Of a DNA stretch of 64,000 nt, positions 29,133-39,513 are shown one piece after another (the first letter of the stretch is position 1; the number at the start of each line of letters is the position of its first letter). Below the pieces are notes generated by a model. That model had not been told where the DNA came from, made no database searches, and saw nothing but the letters and a program-made list of their open reading frames with translations. A program made the translations under genes and the position numbers. The stretch is from Pseudomonas denitrificans (nom. rej.) (lineage in GTDB: Bacteria; Pseudomonadota; Gammaproteobacteria; Pseudomonadales; Pseudomonadaceae): contig NZ_CP043626.1 in NCBI RefSeq assembly GCF_008807415.1, positions 5,122,501 through 5,186,500 on the forward strand, written 5' to 3'.

Positions 29133-30176
29133 ATGCCTTCCCGCCCCATGCTCATCTGGAAAGAGCGCGTGCAGCGCCTCATCACTCTCGTCCTCGGCCT
29201 GCTGCAGAAGTATCCGCGCGTCATCGCCCTGTTCGGTTTCTGCTCCGGCGTCTTCAGCTTCATCATGGTGGACCGCCACCGCGCCGGCTTCGCCCGCGCC
29301 ATGGCCATCGTCATGCTGGTCAGCTGGATCTGGCTGATGCTGGAGAACCTGCTCACCGATCGCTTCAAACGCCGTTTCGGCTGGGAAGTGCCACCGGGTC
29401 TGCTGCGCTACGCGACCCAGCTGATCCACCAGGAAAGCCTGTTCTTCTGCCTGCCGTTCTTCTTCGTCACCACCACCTGGAACAGCGGGCAGGCCCTATT
29501 CACCGGCGTGCTGACGCTGGCTGGCCTCGCGGCGATCACCGACCCGGTCTACTACAAGTGGCTGTCGGTGCGGCGCTGGACCTTCCTCGGCTACCACACC
29601 CTGACGCTGTTCGCGGTGCTGCTCACCGCGCTGCCGATCATCCTCCACCTGAGCACCCCGCAGAGCTACCAGGCGGCACTCGGCATCGCCGTGCTGCTGT
29701 CTTTCCCGAGCCTCGCGGTCACGGTGAAGATCCACAAATGGTGGCGCTGGTTCGCCCTCGTCGGCCTGACCCTGTCCATCGGTGCGGTGGGCTGGTTCGC
29801 CCGCGCCTGGGTGCCACCCTCGACCCTGTGGATGACCGAGATGGCGGTGACCGAGAGCTTCGACAACGCCCAGCGCACCCCCGGCGACAGTCTGGAAATG
29901 GTCAGCGTTGCGCAGATCAAGAGTCAGGGCCTCTACGCCTACACCGCGATCAACGCCCCGCGCGGGCTGAACGAGCGCATCTACCATGCCTGGCGGCTGA
30001 ACGGCCAGGAAGTCGACCGCATCGCCCTCGACATCAAGGGCGGCCGCGAGGCCGGCTACCGCGCCTGGACGCACAAGCAGAACTTCCCCACCGACCCCAG
30101 CGGCGACTGGCAGGTGCAGGTACTTACCGAGGCCGGCCAAGTCATCGGCACCTTGAGGTTCGAGGTCACGCCCTGA
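29133..30176 (+). CDS. DUF5924/DUF2914-type membrane protein
   Basis: The 347-residue protein has several hydrophobic spans in its first 230 residues (for example LITLVLGLLQKYPRVIALFG, GFARAMAIVMLVSWIWLML and LSIGAVGWFARAW) and a soluble C-terminal domain ending with LRFEVTP. This arrangement matches proteins annotated DUF5924 with a DUF2914 tail in Pseudomonas. The function is unknown. Start choice between 29133 and 29148 is uncertain, since neither has a strong ribosome site. Confidence 0.7.
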   Translation: MPSRPMLIWKERVQRLITLVLGLLQKYPRVIALFGFCSGVFSFIMVDRHRAGFARAMAIVMLVSWIWLMLENLLTDRFKRRFGWEVPPGLLRYATQLIHQESLFFCLPFFFVTTTWNSGQALFTGVLTLAGLAAITDPVYYKWLSVRRWTFLGYHTLTLFAVLLTALPIILHLSTPQSYQAALGIAVLLSFPSLAVTVKIHKWWRWFALVGLTLSIGAVGWFARAWVPPSTLWMTEMAVTESFDNAQRTPGDSLEMVSVAQIKSQGLYAYTAINAPRGLNERIYHAWRLNGQEVDRIALDIKGGREAGYRAWTHKQNFPTDPSGDWQVQVLTEAGQVIGTLRFEVTP

Positions 30177-30254
30177 CCACTCGGTATCCTTGACCCGACT
30201 CGGCGCTTTCCCCTACAAGACCCTCTCCCAAGAACAAAAAGTGCCGAGAGAGTC

Positions 30255-31093
30255 ATGACCGATACCGCCCTGCACCCGTTCGACCGCGCCGTGGCCCTGC
30301 AACCCGTGGTCGGCCAGCCCAACCTCTACGAGGGCCACACCAGCCAGGACTACTGGAACATGGTCGGCCCCTTCGGCGGCGTCACCGCTGCGGTCCTGCT
30401 GCAGGGCGCGCTGCGCCACCCGCAACTGCTCGGCAGCCCGGTGTCGCTGACGGTGAACTACGCTGCGGCAGTCGTGGCCGGCGCCTTCCAGGTCGAAGCC
30501 GTGCCGGTGCGCACCAACCGCAGCACCCAGCACTGGCTGCTGCAACTGACCCAGGCTGATGAAGCCGGCGAGCAGCAGGTCACCACCACCGCCACCCTGG
30601 TCACCGCGCTGCGCCGCGAGACCTGGAGCCTGACCGACATCCCCGCGCCGGACCTCGCCCCGCCCAGCGACTTCGAGCCGATGAGCCCCGCCGCCAAGGG
30701 GTAGCCTGGCCCAAGCAATATGAGATGCGCCCGGTCTCTGGTGCCTTCCCCACCCAATGGGACGGCAGCGGCGAGACCAGCCGCAGCCAGCTCTGGCTGC
30801 GCGATGCCCAGGACCGCCCGCTGGACTTCCTGTCCCTGGCGGCGATGAGTGACATCTTCTACCCGCGCATCTGGCTGCGCCGCGCCACCCCGGTGCCGGC
30901 CGGCACCGTGTCGATCACCACCTACTTCCACACCGACGCCGCGCAGATGGCCGAGGTCGGCAGCGGCTACCTGCTGGGCGACGCCCGCGCCCAGGAATTC
31001 CGCAACGGCTTCTTCGACCAGAGCGCCCAGCTGTGGAGCCAGTCCGGCGCACTGCTGGCGACCAGCAACCAGGTGGTTTACTACAAGGAGTGA
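30255..31093 (+). pseudogene. TesB-like acyl-CoA thioesterase, frameshifted
   Basis: The first 149 codons read a hotdog-fold thioesterase (NMVGPFGGVTAAVLLQGAL) and stop at TAG just after SPAAKG. The rest of the same family (QYEMRPVSGAFPTQWDG, then LAAMSDIFYPRIW, ending SNQVVYYKE) continues in another frame. Adding one G to the four-G run at 30698-30701 restores a continuous reading SPAAKGVAWPKQYEM and a protein of about 279 residues. It is either a recent one-base deletion or a sequencing error in a homopolymer. No other damage is visible. Confidence 0.88.
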
Positions 31094-31108
31094 GCCACTG
31101 CTCACCCC

Positions 31109-31190
31109 GTAGGATGGCGTGGAGCGAAGCGATACCCATCAGTTCCTGCAACAGCGAGCGATGGGTATCGCAAGTTTTGCGCTCATCCTG
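31109..31190. repeat. Degenerate GATACCCATC palindrome
   Basis: GTAGGATGGCGTGGAGCGAAG with GATACCCATC and an inverted GATGGGTATCGC match the elements at 167-249 and 43241-43323; the outer right arm is decayed. Confidence 0.65.
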
Positions 31191-31218
31191 AGCCCTCTCC
31201 ACGGCTGAAAACGGCGAA

Positions 31219-31251
31219 CAAAAAAAGCCCGGCACATGGCCGGGCTTTTTT
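31219..31251. terminator. Bidirectional intrinsic terminator
   Basis: AAAAAAGCCCGGC and GCCGGGCTTTTTT flank a short loop. It serves the rightward thioesterase locus and the leftward phnA gene. Confidence 0.9.
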
Positions 31252-31268
31252 ATGGGCAGCGAGAAGGC

Positions 31269-31610
31269 TCAGACCTTCTTCACGAACTCCGACTTCAGCT
31301 TCATCGCACCGATGCCGTCGATCTTGCAGTCGATGTCGTGGTCGCCGTCCACCAGGCGGATGTTCTTCACCTTGGTGCCGACCTTCACCACCAGGGACGA
31401 GCCCTTGACCTTGAGGTCCTTGATCACGCTGACGGTGTCGCCATCCTGCAGCAGGTTGCCGACCGCGTCCTTGATCACGCGGGTATCGCCTTCGGCCTCG
31501 CCCGAGCCGTCGGCGGACCACTCATGGGCGCACTCGGGGCAGACCAGCTGGGCGCCGTCTTCGTAGGTGTATTCGGAGTTGCATTGGGGGCAGGGCGGCA
31601 GCTGGCTCAC
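31269..31610 (-). CDS. yjdM: PhnA/YjdM family zinc-ribbon protein
   Basis: The 113-residue protein matches E. coli YjdM (PhnA): zinc ribbon [21 protein letters not shown] at the N-terminus, then [17 protein letters not shown] and a C-terminal [22 protein letters not shown] at 31610 gives the family start (SQLPPCPQC). Despite the old phn name it is not needed for phosphonate use and its role is unclear. It is divergent from the autotransporter gene. Confidence 0.92.
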   Translation of the reverse strand: MSQLPPCPQCNSEYTYEDGAQLVCPECAHEWSADGSGEAEGDTRVIKDAVGNLLQDGDTVSVIKDLKVKGSSLVVKVGTKVKNIRLVDGDHDIDCKIDGIGAMKLKSEFVKKV

Positions 31611-31774
31611 GGCGATTCTCACACTGGAAACGGTAAAAAGACCGCAGAGTATATAAGGTTTCTCCCGTCCCTGCCCGGCGACGAAGTTGGCAAGGGGCCA
31701 GCACCGTTACAAAAGCGTAAGAATCCATCGCTATAAAAGGCGGCCACTTCGATAAGAAAAAGGACGCCCGTACC

Positions 31775-34747
31775 ATGCTGCACAAGCCCTCCCCGCTCGC
31801 GCTGAGCATCGCCTTGGTACTGGCGAGCCTGGCCGCCGAAACCGCCCACGCCGTGCCGGTATCGCCCATCATCAGCGACGCGCAGACCAGCAGCCGCACC
31901 CTGGCCAACCAGGACACCCTGACCGTCACCAGCACCGGCAGCCTGGTCACCAGCGGCAAGAGCGTCGACCTCAAGGGCGCGGCCACCGGCAGCGGCGTGG
32001 TCATCGACAACAGCGGCCTGATGCAGTCCACCACCGGCCGCGTGGTCGATACCTCCGGCAGCGACAGCACCACGCGCTTCTACCAGATCATCAACCGCGA
32101 AGGCGGGCGCATCCTCGGCTACGATGACGCCATCCGCATGAACAACCCGTTCAGCGCCGGCAACGTGCTGGTCGACAACGCCGGCAGCATCTATTCCGCC
32201 ACCGGCCAGGCGCTGGACTTCGACAAGCTGCAGAGCAATGCCACTGTCACCCTGATCAACCGCGCCAGCGGCGTCATCCATAGCGATGGCAACGACGCCA
32301 TCCGCCCCGGCGGCAACGCGTCGATCACCAACTACGGCGAGATCAGCAGCTCGGACATGATCACCGCCGACACCAAGAACGACGGCATCGACTTCCAGGG
32401 CGCAGCGGGCGGCTACGTGGAAAACCACGGCCTGATCAGCGGCGGCCGCCACGGCATCACCACCGATGTCGGTGCCACCCTGATCAACTACGCCGACGGC
32501 GTGATCATCGGCCGCAATGGCTCGGGCTTCGGCTCCGACGGCGACGGCACCGTGATCAACTACGGGCGCATCACAGGCTCCTACAACGGGCTGGTTCCGG
32601 ATGGCGACGGCGACGGTGTGGACATCGATTACACCGGCCACATCGAGAACCACGGCATCATCGAAGGCACCGGCGCCGCCGGCTCCAAGGACGGCTCGCC
32701 GAATGGCAGCGAAGGCATCGCCATGGGCGGCGGCACCATCATCAACTACGCCGGCGCAATCATCCGCAGCGTCGACCGCGGCATCCTGGTCGACGACGGC
32801 AACGGCAACAGCGGCTTCAGCTCCACCTACCTGGAGAACCACGGCAGCATCACCGGCGAGAAGCTCTCCGGCGTGACCCTGTCCGGCGACCTCGACGACA
32901 CCGTGGTCAACGACGGTCTGATCCACGGCGGCAACGGCGTGGCCCTGGAAATGGGTGGCGGCAACGACAGCCTGGTGCTGCTCTCCGGCAGCCGCTTCGA
33001 AGGCCTGGTGGACGGCGGCAGCGGCCGCGACACCGTGACCTTCGACGACGCCGCCGGCGGCAGCTTCGGCAACAGCGCCAACTTCGAATGGCTGGACGTG
33101 AAACAGGGCAGCTGGACGCTCTCCAGCACCGACGACTTCAGCGAAGGCGGCGAAGTCTTCAGCGGCGCCAGCCTGAACAACACCGGCAGCCTCCTCGGCA
33201 CCCTGCAGATCGACCAGGGCGCCACCTACTCGGGCAGCGGCAGCGTCGGCGGGCTGAGCGTCGCCGGTACCCTGGTCGCCTCGCCGGCAACCGGTGCCGC
33301 CCAGGTGACCGGCAACCTGAACCTGCAGAGCGGCTCGACCCTGGCCTTCGGCGTGGAGCCCAGCGGCGCCCACGCCACCGTGCTGGTGGACGGCAGCACC
33401 CGCATCGACGGCTCGCACCTCGCCGTGCAGGCCGGCAGCGGCAACTGGCCGTGGCAGAGCAGCGTACAGGTGATCAGCTCCACCGGCGGCGTCAGCGGCC
33501 AGTTCGCCGACGTGAAGAGCAACTTCGCCTTCCTCACCCCGACCCTGAGCTACAGCGCCAACAGCGTCGACCTGCAACTGACCCGCAACGACGTGCAGTT
33601 CGGCGACCTGGCCAGCAGCAGCAACGGCCGCAACGCCGGCTCCGCCCTGCAGAGCCAGAACGGCGGTGCGCTGTACAACGCGCTGATCACCAGCGACGCG
33701 AGCAACGCCACTTCCGCCCTGGAACAACTGGCCGGCGCCAGCAACGCCAGCCTGGCCGCCGCGACCATCGCCGGCAGCCAGCAGGTCGGCAGCGCCATGC
33801 TCAACGCCGTGCGCCAGCTGGGCAGCAACAGCCTGCTGGCGGCCACCGAGCGCAGCGACACACCAATGCTCGCCGCCACCGGCGTACCCAGCGCAGCGCG
33901 CAACCTGAACGACCCGAACGCCGCCGGCCGCCTCTGGGTGCAGGGTATCGGCAGCCACGGCAAGCTCGACGAACACGACAACAGCGGCGACCTGCAACAG
34001 AACACCGGCGGAACCCTGCTCGGTGCCGACTGGGCGGTGACTCCGGACTGGCGCCTGGGCGTGCTCGGCGGCTACTCGCACACCGACCTGGACGGCAGCG
34101 GCGGCGTCTCCGGCGACATCGACAGCTGGCACCTGGGCGCCTACGCGCTGCACCAGAGCGGCCCGCTGGCAGTGCGTCTGGGTGCGGCCTACAGCAGCCA
34201 TGACGGCGAGAGCAAACGCCGGGTGGAGTTCGACGGCTTCAGTGATCGTCCCAAGGGCGACTACGACGCCGACAGCTGGCAGGCGTTCGCCGAGACCGGC
34301 TACGCCATGGGCAGCGGCCGCCTGAGCGCCGAGCCCTACGCACGCCTGGACTACCAGCGCTACGAGCGCGATTCGTACGACGAGAAGGGCGGCGCCGCCG
34401 CGCTGCACGTCGACTCCCAGGATCAGGACAACCTGAGCAGCACTCTCGGCCTGCGCATCGCCCGCCTCGACACCCTGAGCAACGGCATGAGCTTCACCCC
34501 GCGCCTGAGCCTGGGCTGGCGTCACACCTTCGGCGACATCGACAGCGAAACCCGCCAGTCCTTCCTCGCCGGCGGCGACGCCTTCAGCGTCCAGGGCACC
34601 GCGCTGGATCGCAACAGCCTGCTGCTGGACGTCGGCTTCGATGTCGGCGTCTCGGCGCGCAACACCGTCGGCATCGGTTACAGCGGGCAGATGGGCAGCA
34701 ACGCGCAGAACCACGCGCTGATCGCCCAATGGCAGATGGCGTTCTGA
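31775..34747 (+). CDS. Autotransporter (type Va) with beta-helix passenger
   Basis: The 990-residue protein has a signal peptide cut after AETAHA, a passenger (about 27-700) built from repeated units of the type NHGxI, INYGxI and asparagine/glycine turns typical of a right-handed beta helix, and a C-terminal autotransporter barrel from about residue 716 (GRLWVQGIGSHG) ending in the aromatic W-Q-M-A-F outer-membrane signal. It would place its passenger on the cell surface. I see no protease or lipase catalytic motif, so adhesion or biofilm function is only the family default. It is a single gene with its own terminator. Confidence 0.88.
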   Translation: MLHKPSPLALSIALVLASLAAETAHAVPVSPIISDAQTSSRTLANQDTLTVTSTGSLVTSGKSVDLKGAATGSGVVIDNSGLMQSTTGRVVDTSGSDSTTRFYQIINREGGRILGYDDAIRMNNPFSAGNVLVDNAGSIYSATGQALDFDKLQSNATVTLINRASGVIHSDGNDAIRPGGNASITNYGEISSSDMITADTKNDGIDFQGAAGGYVENHGLISGGRHGITTDVGATLINYADGVIIGRNGSGFGSDGDGTVINYGRITGSYNGLVPDGDGDGVDIDYTGHIENHGIIEGTGAAGSKDGSPNGSEGIAMGGGTIINYAGAIIRSVDRGILVDDGNGNSGFSSTYLENHGSITGEKLSGVTLSGDLDDTVVNDGLIHGGNGVALEMGGGNDSLVLLSGSRFEGLVDGGSGRDTVTFDDAAGGSFGNSANFEWLDVKQGSWTLSSTDDFSEGGEVFSGASLNNTGSLLGTLQIDQGATYSGSGSVGGLSVAGTLVASPATGAAQVTGNLNLQSGSTLAFGVEPSGAHATVLVDGSTRIDGSHLAVQAGSGNWPWQSSVQVISSTGGVSGQFADVKSNFAFLTPTLSYSANSVDLQLTRNDVQFGDLASSSNGRNAGSALQSQNGGALYNALITSDASNATSALEQLAGASNASLAAATIAGSQQVGSAMLNAVRQLGSNSLLAATERSDTPMLAATGVPSAARNLNDPNAAGRLWVQGIGSHGKLDEHDNSGDLQQNTGGTLLGADWAVTPDWRLGVLGGYSHTDLDGSGGVSGDIDSWHLGAYALHQSGPLAVRLGAAYSSHDGESKRRVEFDGFSDRPKGDYDADSWQAFAETGYAMGSGRLSAEPYARLDYQRYERDSYDEKGGAAALHVDSQDQDNLSSTLGLRIARLDTLSNGMSFTPRLSLGWRHTFGDIDSETRQSFLAGGDAFSVQGTALDRNSLLLDVGFDVGVSARNTVGIGYSGQMGSNAQNHALIAQWQMAF

Positions 34748-34762
34748 TCGCGATCCACTGAC

Positions 34763-34792
34763 GAAAAAGCCCGGCGCAAGCCGGGCTTTTTC
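34763..34792 (+). terminator. Intrinsic terminator of the autotransporter gene
   Basis: GAAAAAGCCCGGC and GCCGGGCTTTTTC pair around GCAA and end in a T run, 16 bases after the stop codon. Confidence 0.9.
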
Positions 34793-34936
34793 TTGGGCGT
34801 TGTTAAGACGAGAGATTCGGAAATTTCTCTGCCTGTCTCGGAGCCCGACACATAGCCTCAGCGAGCGCCGACGGCAAAGCTTGCCGCCCCGGTCAGCCGA
34901 CCGGTATCCGCCCAACCTCGATGAGTGAGCACTCCC

Positions 34937-35203
34937 ATGAAAAAGCTTTGCATCCTGATCGCTGCCTGCGCCGTTCTTGCCGCCTGTGGCAAGCAAGAGG
35001 AACAAGCCTCGAAGACTGCCGTCCCCGCAGCTGCCCAGCAGGAAACCAAGCCTGCGATCCAACCGGAAGCCAAGCCGGCAGAACCGACAGCCCCTGCTGA
35101 ACAGACCGCGCCGGCAGAGTCGACGGCGCCTGCCGAACAAGCCGCCGCCCCGGTCCAGCCGGACGCTGAAGCAGCCAAGCCGGCCGACGACAAGCAGCAG
35201 TAA
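34937..35203 (+). CDS. Small Ala/Pro/Glu-rich lipoprotein
   Basis: The 88-residue protein starts MKKLCILIAACAVLAACGK, a lipoprotein signal with lipobox LAAC (C21). The rest is a low-complexity stretch of alanine, proline, glutamine and glutamate with near repeats of PAEQTAPAES. It is probably a disordered periplasmic tether; no function is recognised. Four upstream codons in frame are discarded because the signal begins at this ATG. Confidence 0.7.
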   Translation: MKKLCILIAACAVLAACGKQEEQASKTAVPAAAQQETKPAIQPEAKPAEPTAPAEQTAPAESTAPAEQAAAPVQPDAEAAKPADDKQQ

Positions 35204-35221
35204 GCCTCCGCCGTTCAGTCC

Positions 35222-35254
35222 AACAGCCAGCCGCCTCCGGGCGGCTGGCTGTTT
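35222..35254. terminator. Intrinsic terminator between converging genes
   Basis: AACAGCCAGCCGCC and GGCGGCTGGCTGTTTT pair around TCCG, after the lipoprotein and abutting the 3' end of the cytochrome gene. Confidence 0.85.
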
Positions 35255-35890
35255 TCAGGGCTGCAGCTGGCTGATATAGGCAGCCAGTGAGGTGATGTCG
35301 TCATCGTTGAGCAGTGCCGCCACCGCCAGCATCGGCGAGTCCGCACGGCTCGGATCCTTGGCGCGGTAACGTTGCAGGGCATGGGTCAGGTAGACCTGCG
35401 GCTGCCCGGCGATACGCGGGAAGCCGTCGTGCCCCTTGGCCTTCTCGCCGTGGCAGGTGACGCAGACGATGGCGAAGCGCCGGGCGCCCTGTTCCACCAG
35501 CGCCTTGTCCGGCGCCGCCTCCGCGCGGGGCAGGACCTTCTGCTGGCTGAAGTAGTAGGCGATGTTGACCCGCTCGTTGATGCTCAGCAGCTTGGCCGCC
35601 TGGTTCATCACAAAGTCGGTGCGCTGGCCGTCGACGTACTTCTCGAAGGCGTCGAAGAGGTACTGCGGGTTCTGCCCGGCCAGGTTGGGGATGTAGTCGC
35701 GCTTGCTGTTGCCATCCTTGCCGTGGCACTTGCTGCACAACAGGATGCGCTCCTGCGCGGCGGTATAGGCCTGCTCGCGCTTGGCCGGGTCCTGCTCCAG
35801 GGCGGCAAGCCGATCCATCATCTCCGATGACTGCGCCAAAGCCTGGGTGGCCCCGCACAGCAGCACCCACAACAGAACGACTCTCCCCAT
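35255..35890 (-). CDS. Dihaem cytochrome c (c4-like)
   Basis: The 211-residue exported protein has a signal peptide (VVLLWVLLCGATQALA) and two haem c sites, CSKCH and CVTCH, spaced about 100 residues apart as in cytochrome c4. The second half has the c4-like HGFPRIAGQ-type segment (DGFPRIAGQPQVYL). It would carry electrons in the periplasm. ATG at 35890 is used rather than a TTG upstream. The partner oxidase is not evident. Confidence 0.82.
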   Translation of the reverse strand: MGRVVLLWVLLCGATQALAQSSEMMDRLAALEQDPAKREQAYTAAQERILLCSKCHGKDGNSKRDYIPNLAGQNPQYLFDAFEKYVDGQRTDFVMNQAAKLLSINERVNIAYYFSQQKVLPRAEAAPDKALVEQGARRFAIVCVTCHGEKAKGHDGFPRIAGQPQVYLTHALQRYRAKDPSRADSPMLAVAALLNDDDITSLAAYISQLQP

Positions 35891-35997
35891 CGCCGCACCC
35901 TGGTCAGTCAATTTTCCCAGCGTGGAATATAGAGCCTTTCTGAAGGAATTTTCCGACGCAGATCAACCAATGGCGCGACGCCGGAAATCCTCCGGGC

Positions 35998-36023
35998 AAA
36001 AAAAGGGGAGCATCGTGCTCCCC
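35998..36023 (-). terminator. Intrinsic terminator of the pycAB operon
   Basis: On the minus strand GGGGAGCA and TGCTCCCC pair around CGA and are followed by seven T residues. Confidence 0.9.
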
Positions 36024-36059
36024 CGTGGGACTGAACCTTAAAGACCCGTCTGTCCTTGG

Positions 36060-37874
36060 TCAGCCTTCAATTTCAACCAGGATCTCACCGGGGTTGACCC
36101 GGTCGCCCTTGGCTACGTGGATGGCCTTCACGGTGCCGGCGATGCCCGCCTGCACTTCGGTCTCCATCTTCATTGCTTCGGTGATCAGCACGGCCTGGCC
36201 GGCCTTCACGCTGTCGCCTTCCTTGACCAGCACATCGACGATGTTGCCCGGCATGGTGGTGCTGACGTGGCCCGGCTCGCTGGCCTGCTTGCGCTTGTTG
36301 CCGCCGCCGCCGATGAACTCGTTGAGCGGCTCGAACACCACCTCTTCGGGCATGCCATCCACCGACAGGTAGAAGTGGCGCTTGCCGTCGGTCTTCACGC
36401 CGACGCCGGTGATGTCCACGCGGTAGCTTTCGCCGTGCACGTCGACCACGAACTCGGTCGGTACGCCTTCACCGCCAGCAGCGGCCACGCCCTTGCCGTT
36501 GGGGATCGGCAGCAGCTCTTCGGGCTTCAGGGTGCCGGCGGCACGCTCTTCGAGGAACTTGCGGCCGATGTCCGGGAACATGGCGAAGGTCAGCACGTCC
36601 TCCTCGGACTTGGCCAGGCTGCCGATCTCTTCGCGCAGCTTGTTCAGCTCCGGCTTGAGCAGGTCGGCCGGGCGCACGTCGATGACTTCTTCGTTGCCGA
36701 TGGCCTGGCGGCGCAGGGTTTCGTCGATCTTGCCCGGCGCCTTGCCGTAGCGGCCCTGCAGGTAGAGCTTCACTTCGTTGGTGATGGTCTTGTAGCGCTC
36801 GCCGGCCAGGACGTTGAAGAACGCCTGGGTGCCGACGATCTGCGAGGTCGGGGTGACCAGGGGCGGGAAGCCGAGGTCTTCGCGAACCCGCGGGATTTCC
36901 GCGAGCACTTCCGGCATGCGGTTCAGCGCGCCCTGTTCCTTGAGCTGGTTGGCCAGGTTGGAAATCATCCCGCCCGGAACCTGGTTGACCTGCACGCGGG
37001 TATCCACGCCGGTGAACTCGCTCTCGAACTGGTGGTACTTCTTGCGCACGGCGTGGAAGTACATGCCGATTTCCTGGATCAGCTCCAGGTCCAGGCCGGT
37101 GTCGAACGGGGTGTCGCGCAGGGCGGCAACCATCGACTCGGTGCCCGGGTGGCTGGTGCCCCAGGCCATGCTGGAGATGGCGGTGTCGATGCGGTCGGCG
37201 CCGTTTTCCACAGCCTTGAGCTGGCACATGCTGGCGACGCCGGCGGTGTCGTGGGAGTGCACGACCACGTCCAGAGGCAGCGCATCCTTCAGCGCCTTGA
37301 CCAGCTCGCCGGTGGCGTAGGGGGTCAGCAGGCCGGCCATATCTTTGATGGCGATGGAGTCCACGCCCATGTCGGCCATGGCCTTGCCCTGGGCAACGAA
37401 GGCGTCGATGGTATGCACCGGGCTGGTGGTGTAGGCGATGGTGCCCTGGGCGTGCTTGCCGGCGGCCTTCACGGCCTCGATGGAGACGCGCAGGTTACGC
37501 ACGTCGTTCATCGCGTCGAAGATGCGGAACACGTCGATGCCGTTGACCGCCGCCTTGGCGACGAAGGCACGGACCACGTCATCGCTGTAGTGGCGGTAGC
37601 CGAGCAGGTTCTGCCCGCGCAGGAGCATCTGCAGGCGGGTATTGGGCAGCGCGGCCTTGAGCTTGCGCAGGCGCTCCCACGGGTCTTCCTTGAGGAAGCG
37701 CACGCAGGCGTCGAAGGTGGCGCCGCCCCAGACTTCCAGCGACCAGTAGCCGACCTGGTCGAGCTTGTCGCAGATCGGCAGCATGTCTTCGGTGCGCATC
37801 CGGGTCGCCAGCAGCGACTGGTGGGCGTCGCGCAGGATGGTATCGGTGACGGTGACTTTCTTGGAAACGGTCAT
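36060..37874 (-). CDS. pycB: Pyruvate carboxylase subunit B (carboxyltransferase and biotin carrier)
   Basis: The 604-residue subunit transfers CO2 from biotin to pyruvate, giving oxaloacetate. It has the carboxyltransferase domain with TDTILRDAHQSLLATRMR at the start and VHSHDTAGVA metal site, and a C-terminal biotin carrier with EAMKMET (biotin lysine K569). The ATG at 37874 follows GAGGA. It is 11 bases after pycA, as a two-subunit enzyme like P. aeruginosa PA5435-PA5436. It could be confused with oxaloacetate decarboxylase alpha, but the pycA partner and lack of a membrane subunit argue for carboxylase. Confidence 0.93.
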   Translation of the reverse strand: MTVSKKVTVTDTILRDAHQSLLATRMRTEDMLPICDKLDQVGYWSLEVWGGATFDACVRFLKEDPWERLRKLKAALPNTRLQMLLRGQNLLGYRHYSDDVVRAFVAKAAVNGIDVFRIFDAMNDVRNLRVSIEAVKAAGKHAQGTIAYTTSPVHTIDAFVAQGKAMADMGVDSIAIKDMAGLLTPYATGELVKALKDALPLDVVVHSHDTAGVASMCQLKAVENGADRIDTAISSMAWGTSHPGTESMVAALRDTPFDTGLDLELIQEIGMYFHAVRKKYHQFESEFTGVDTRVQVNQVPGGMISNLANQLKEQGALNRMPEVLAEIPRVREDLGFPPLVTPTSQIVGTQAFFNVLAGERYKTITNEVKLYLQGRYGKAPGKIDETLRRQAIGNEEVIDVRPADLLKPELNKLREEIGSLAKSEEDVLTFAMFPDIGRKFLEERAAGTLKPEELLPIPNGKGVAAAGGEGVPTEFVVDVHGESYRVDITGVGVKTDGKRHFYLSVDGMPEEVVFEPLNEFIGGGGNKRKQASEPGHVSTTMPGNIVDVLVKEGDSVKAGQAVLITEAMKMETEVQAGIAGTVKAIHVAKGDRVNPGEILVEIEG

Positions 37875-37885
37875 GTACGAATTCC

Positions 37886-39301
<1,416 letters not shown>

Positions 39302-39442
39302 TGCGGCTTTCCCTCGGCCCGGGCCTTTTGGACCCCGGCGTAAAAACCCATCGGCAGCTCCGGTCGCGGCAGCTGGCTCTCTCGGCCGGAGCGGGTTCCG
39401 GCGTGTTTTTACCCTAGCGCGGGAGGGAGGATTAACCAAAAT

Positions 39443-39478
39443 CAATAATTATTGGGGTAGCCATAAAGAATGCTTTAT
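39443..39478. promoter_or_regulatory. Two palindromes in the pycA-lysR spacer
   Basis: CAATAATTATTG (39443-39454) is a perfect 12-bp palindrome, and ATAAAG-N4-CTTTAT (39463-39478) is a second dyad in an AT-rich island only 36 bases before the LysR start. The second resembles LysR-type T-N(11-12)-A boxes and may be the site for the adjacent regulator. Confidence 0.55.
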
Positions 39479-39513
39479 AGTTGAGCGGAAATGTCGCGAT
39501 CAGGCCGTGTTCT

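Noticed and set aside
31619..35140. Open frame of 1,173 codons antisense to the autotransporter
   Set aside because: It is a valine/alanine/glycine-rich frame mirrored from high-GC codons of a well-supported gene, with no ribosome site, domain or signal.
36060..37874. Oxaloacetate decarboxylase alpha subunit
   Set aside because: No sodium-pump membrane subunits are present, and a biotin carboxylase subunit is directly upstream, so pyruvate carboxylase fits better.
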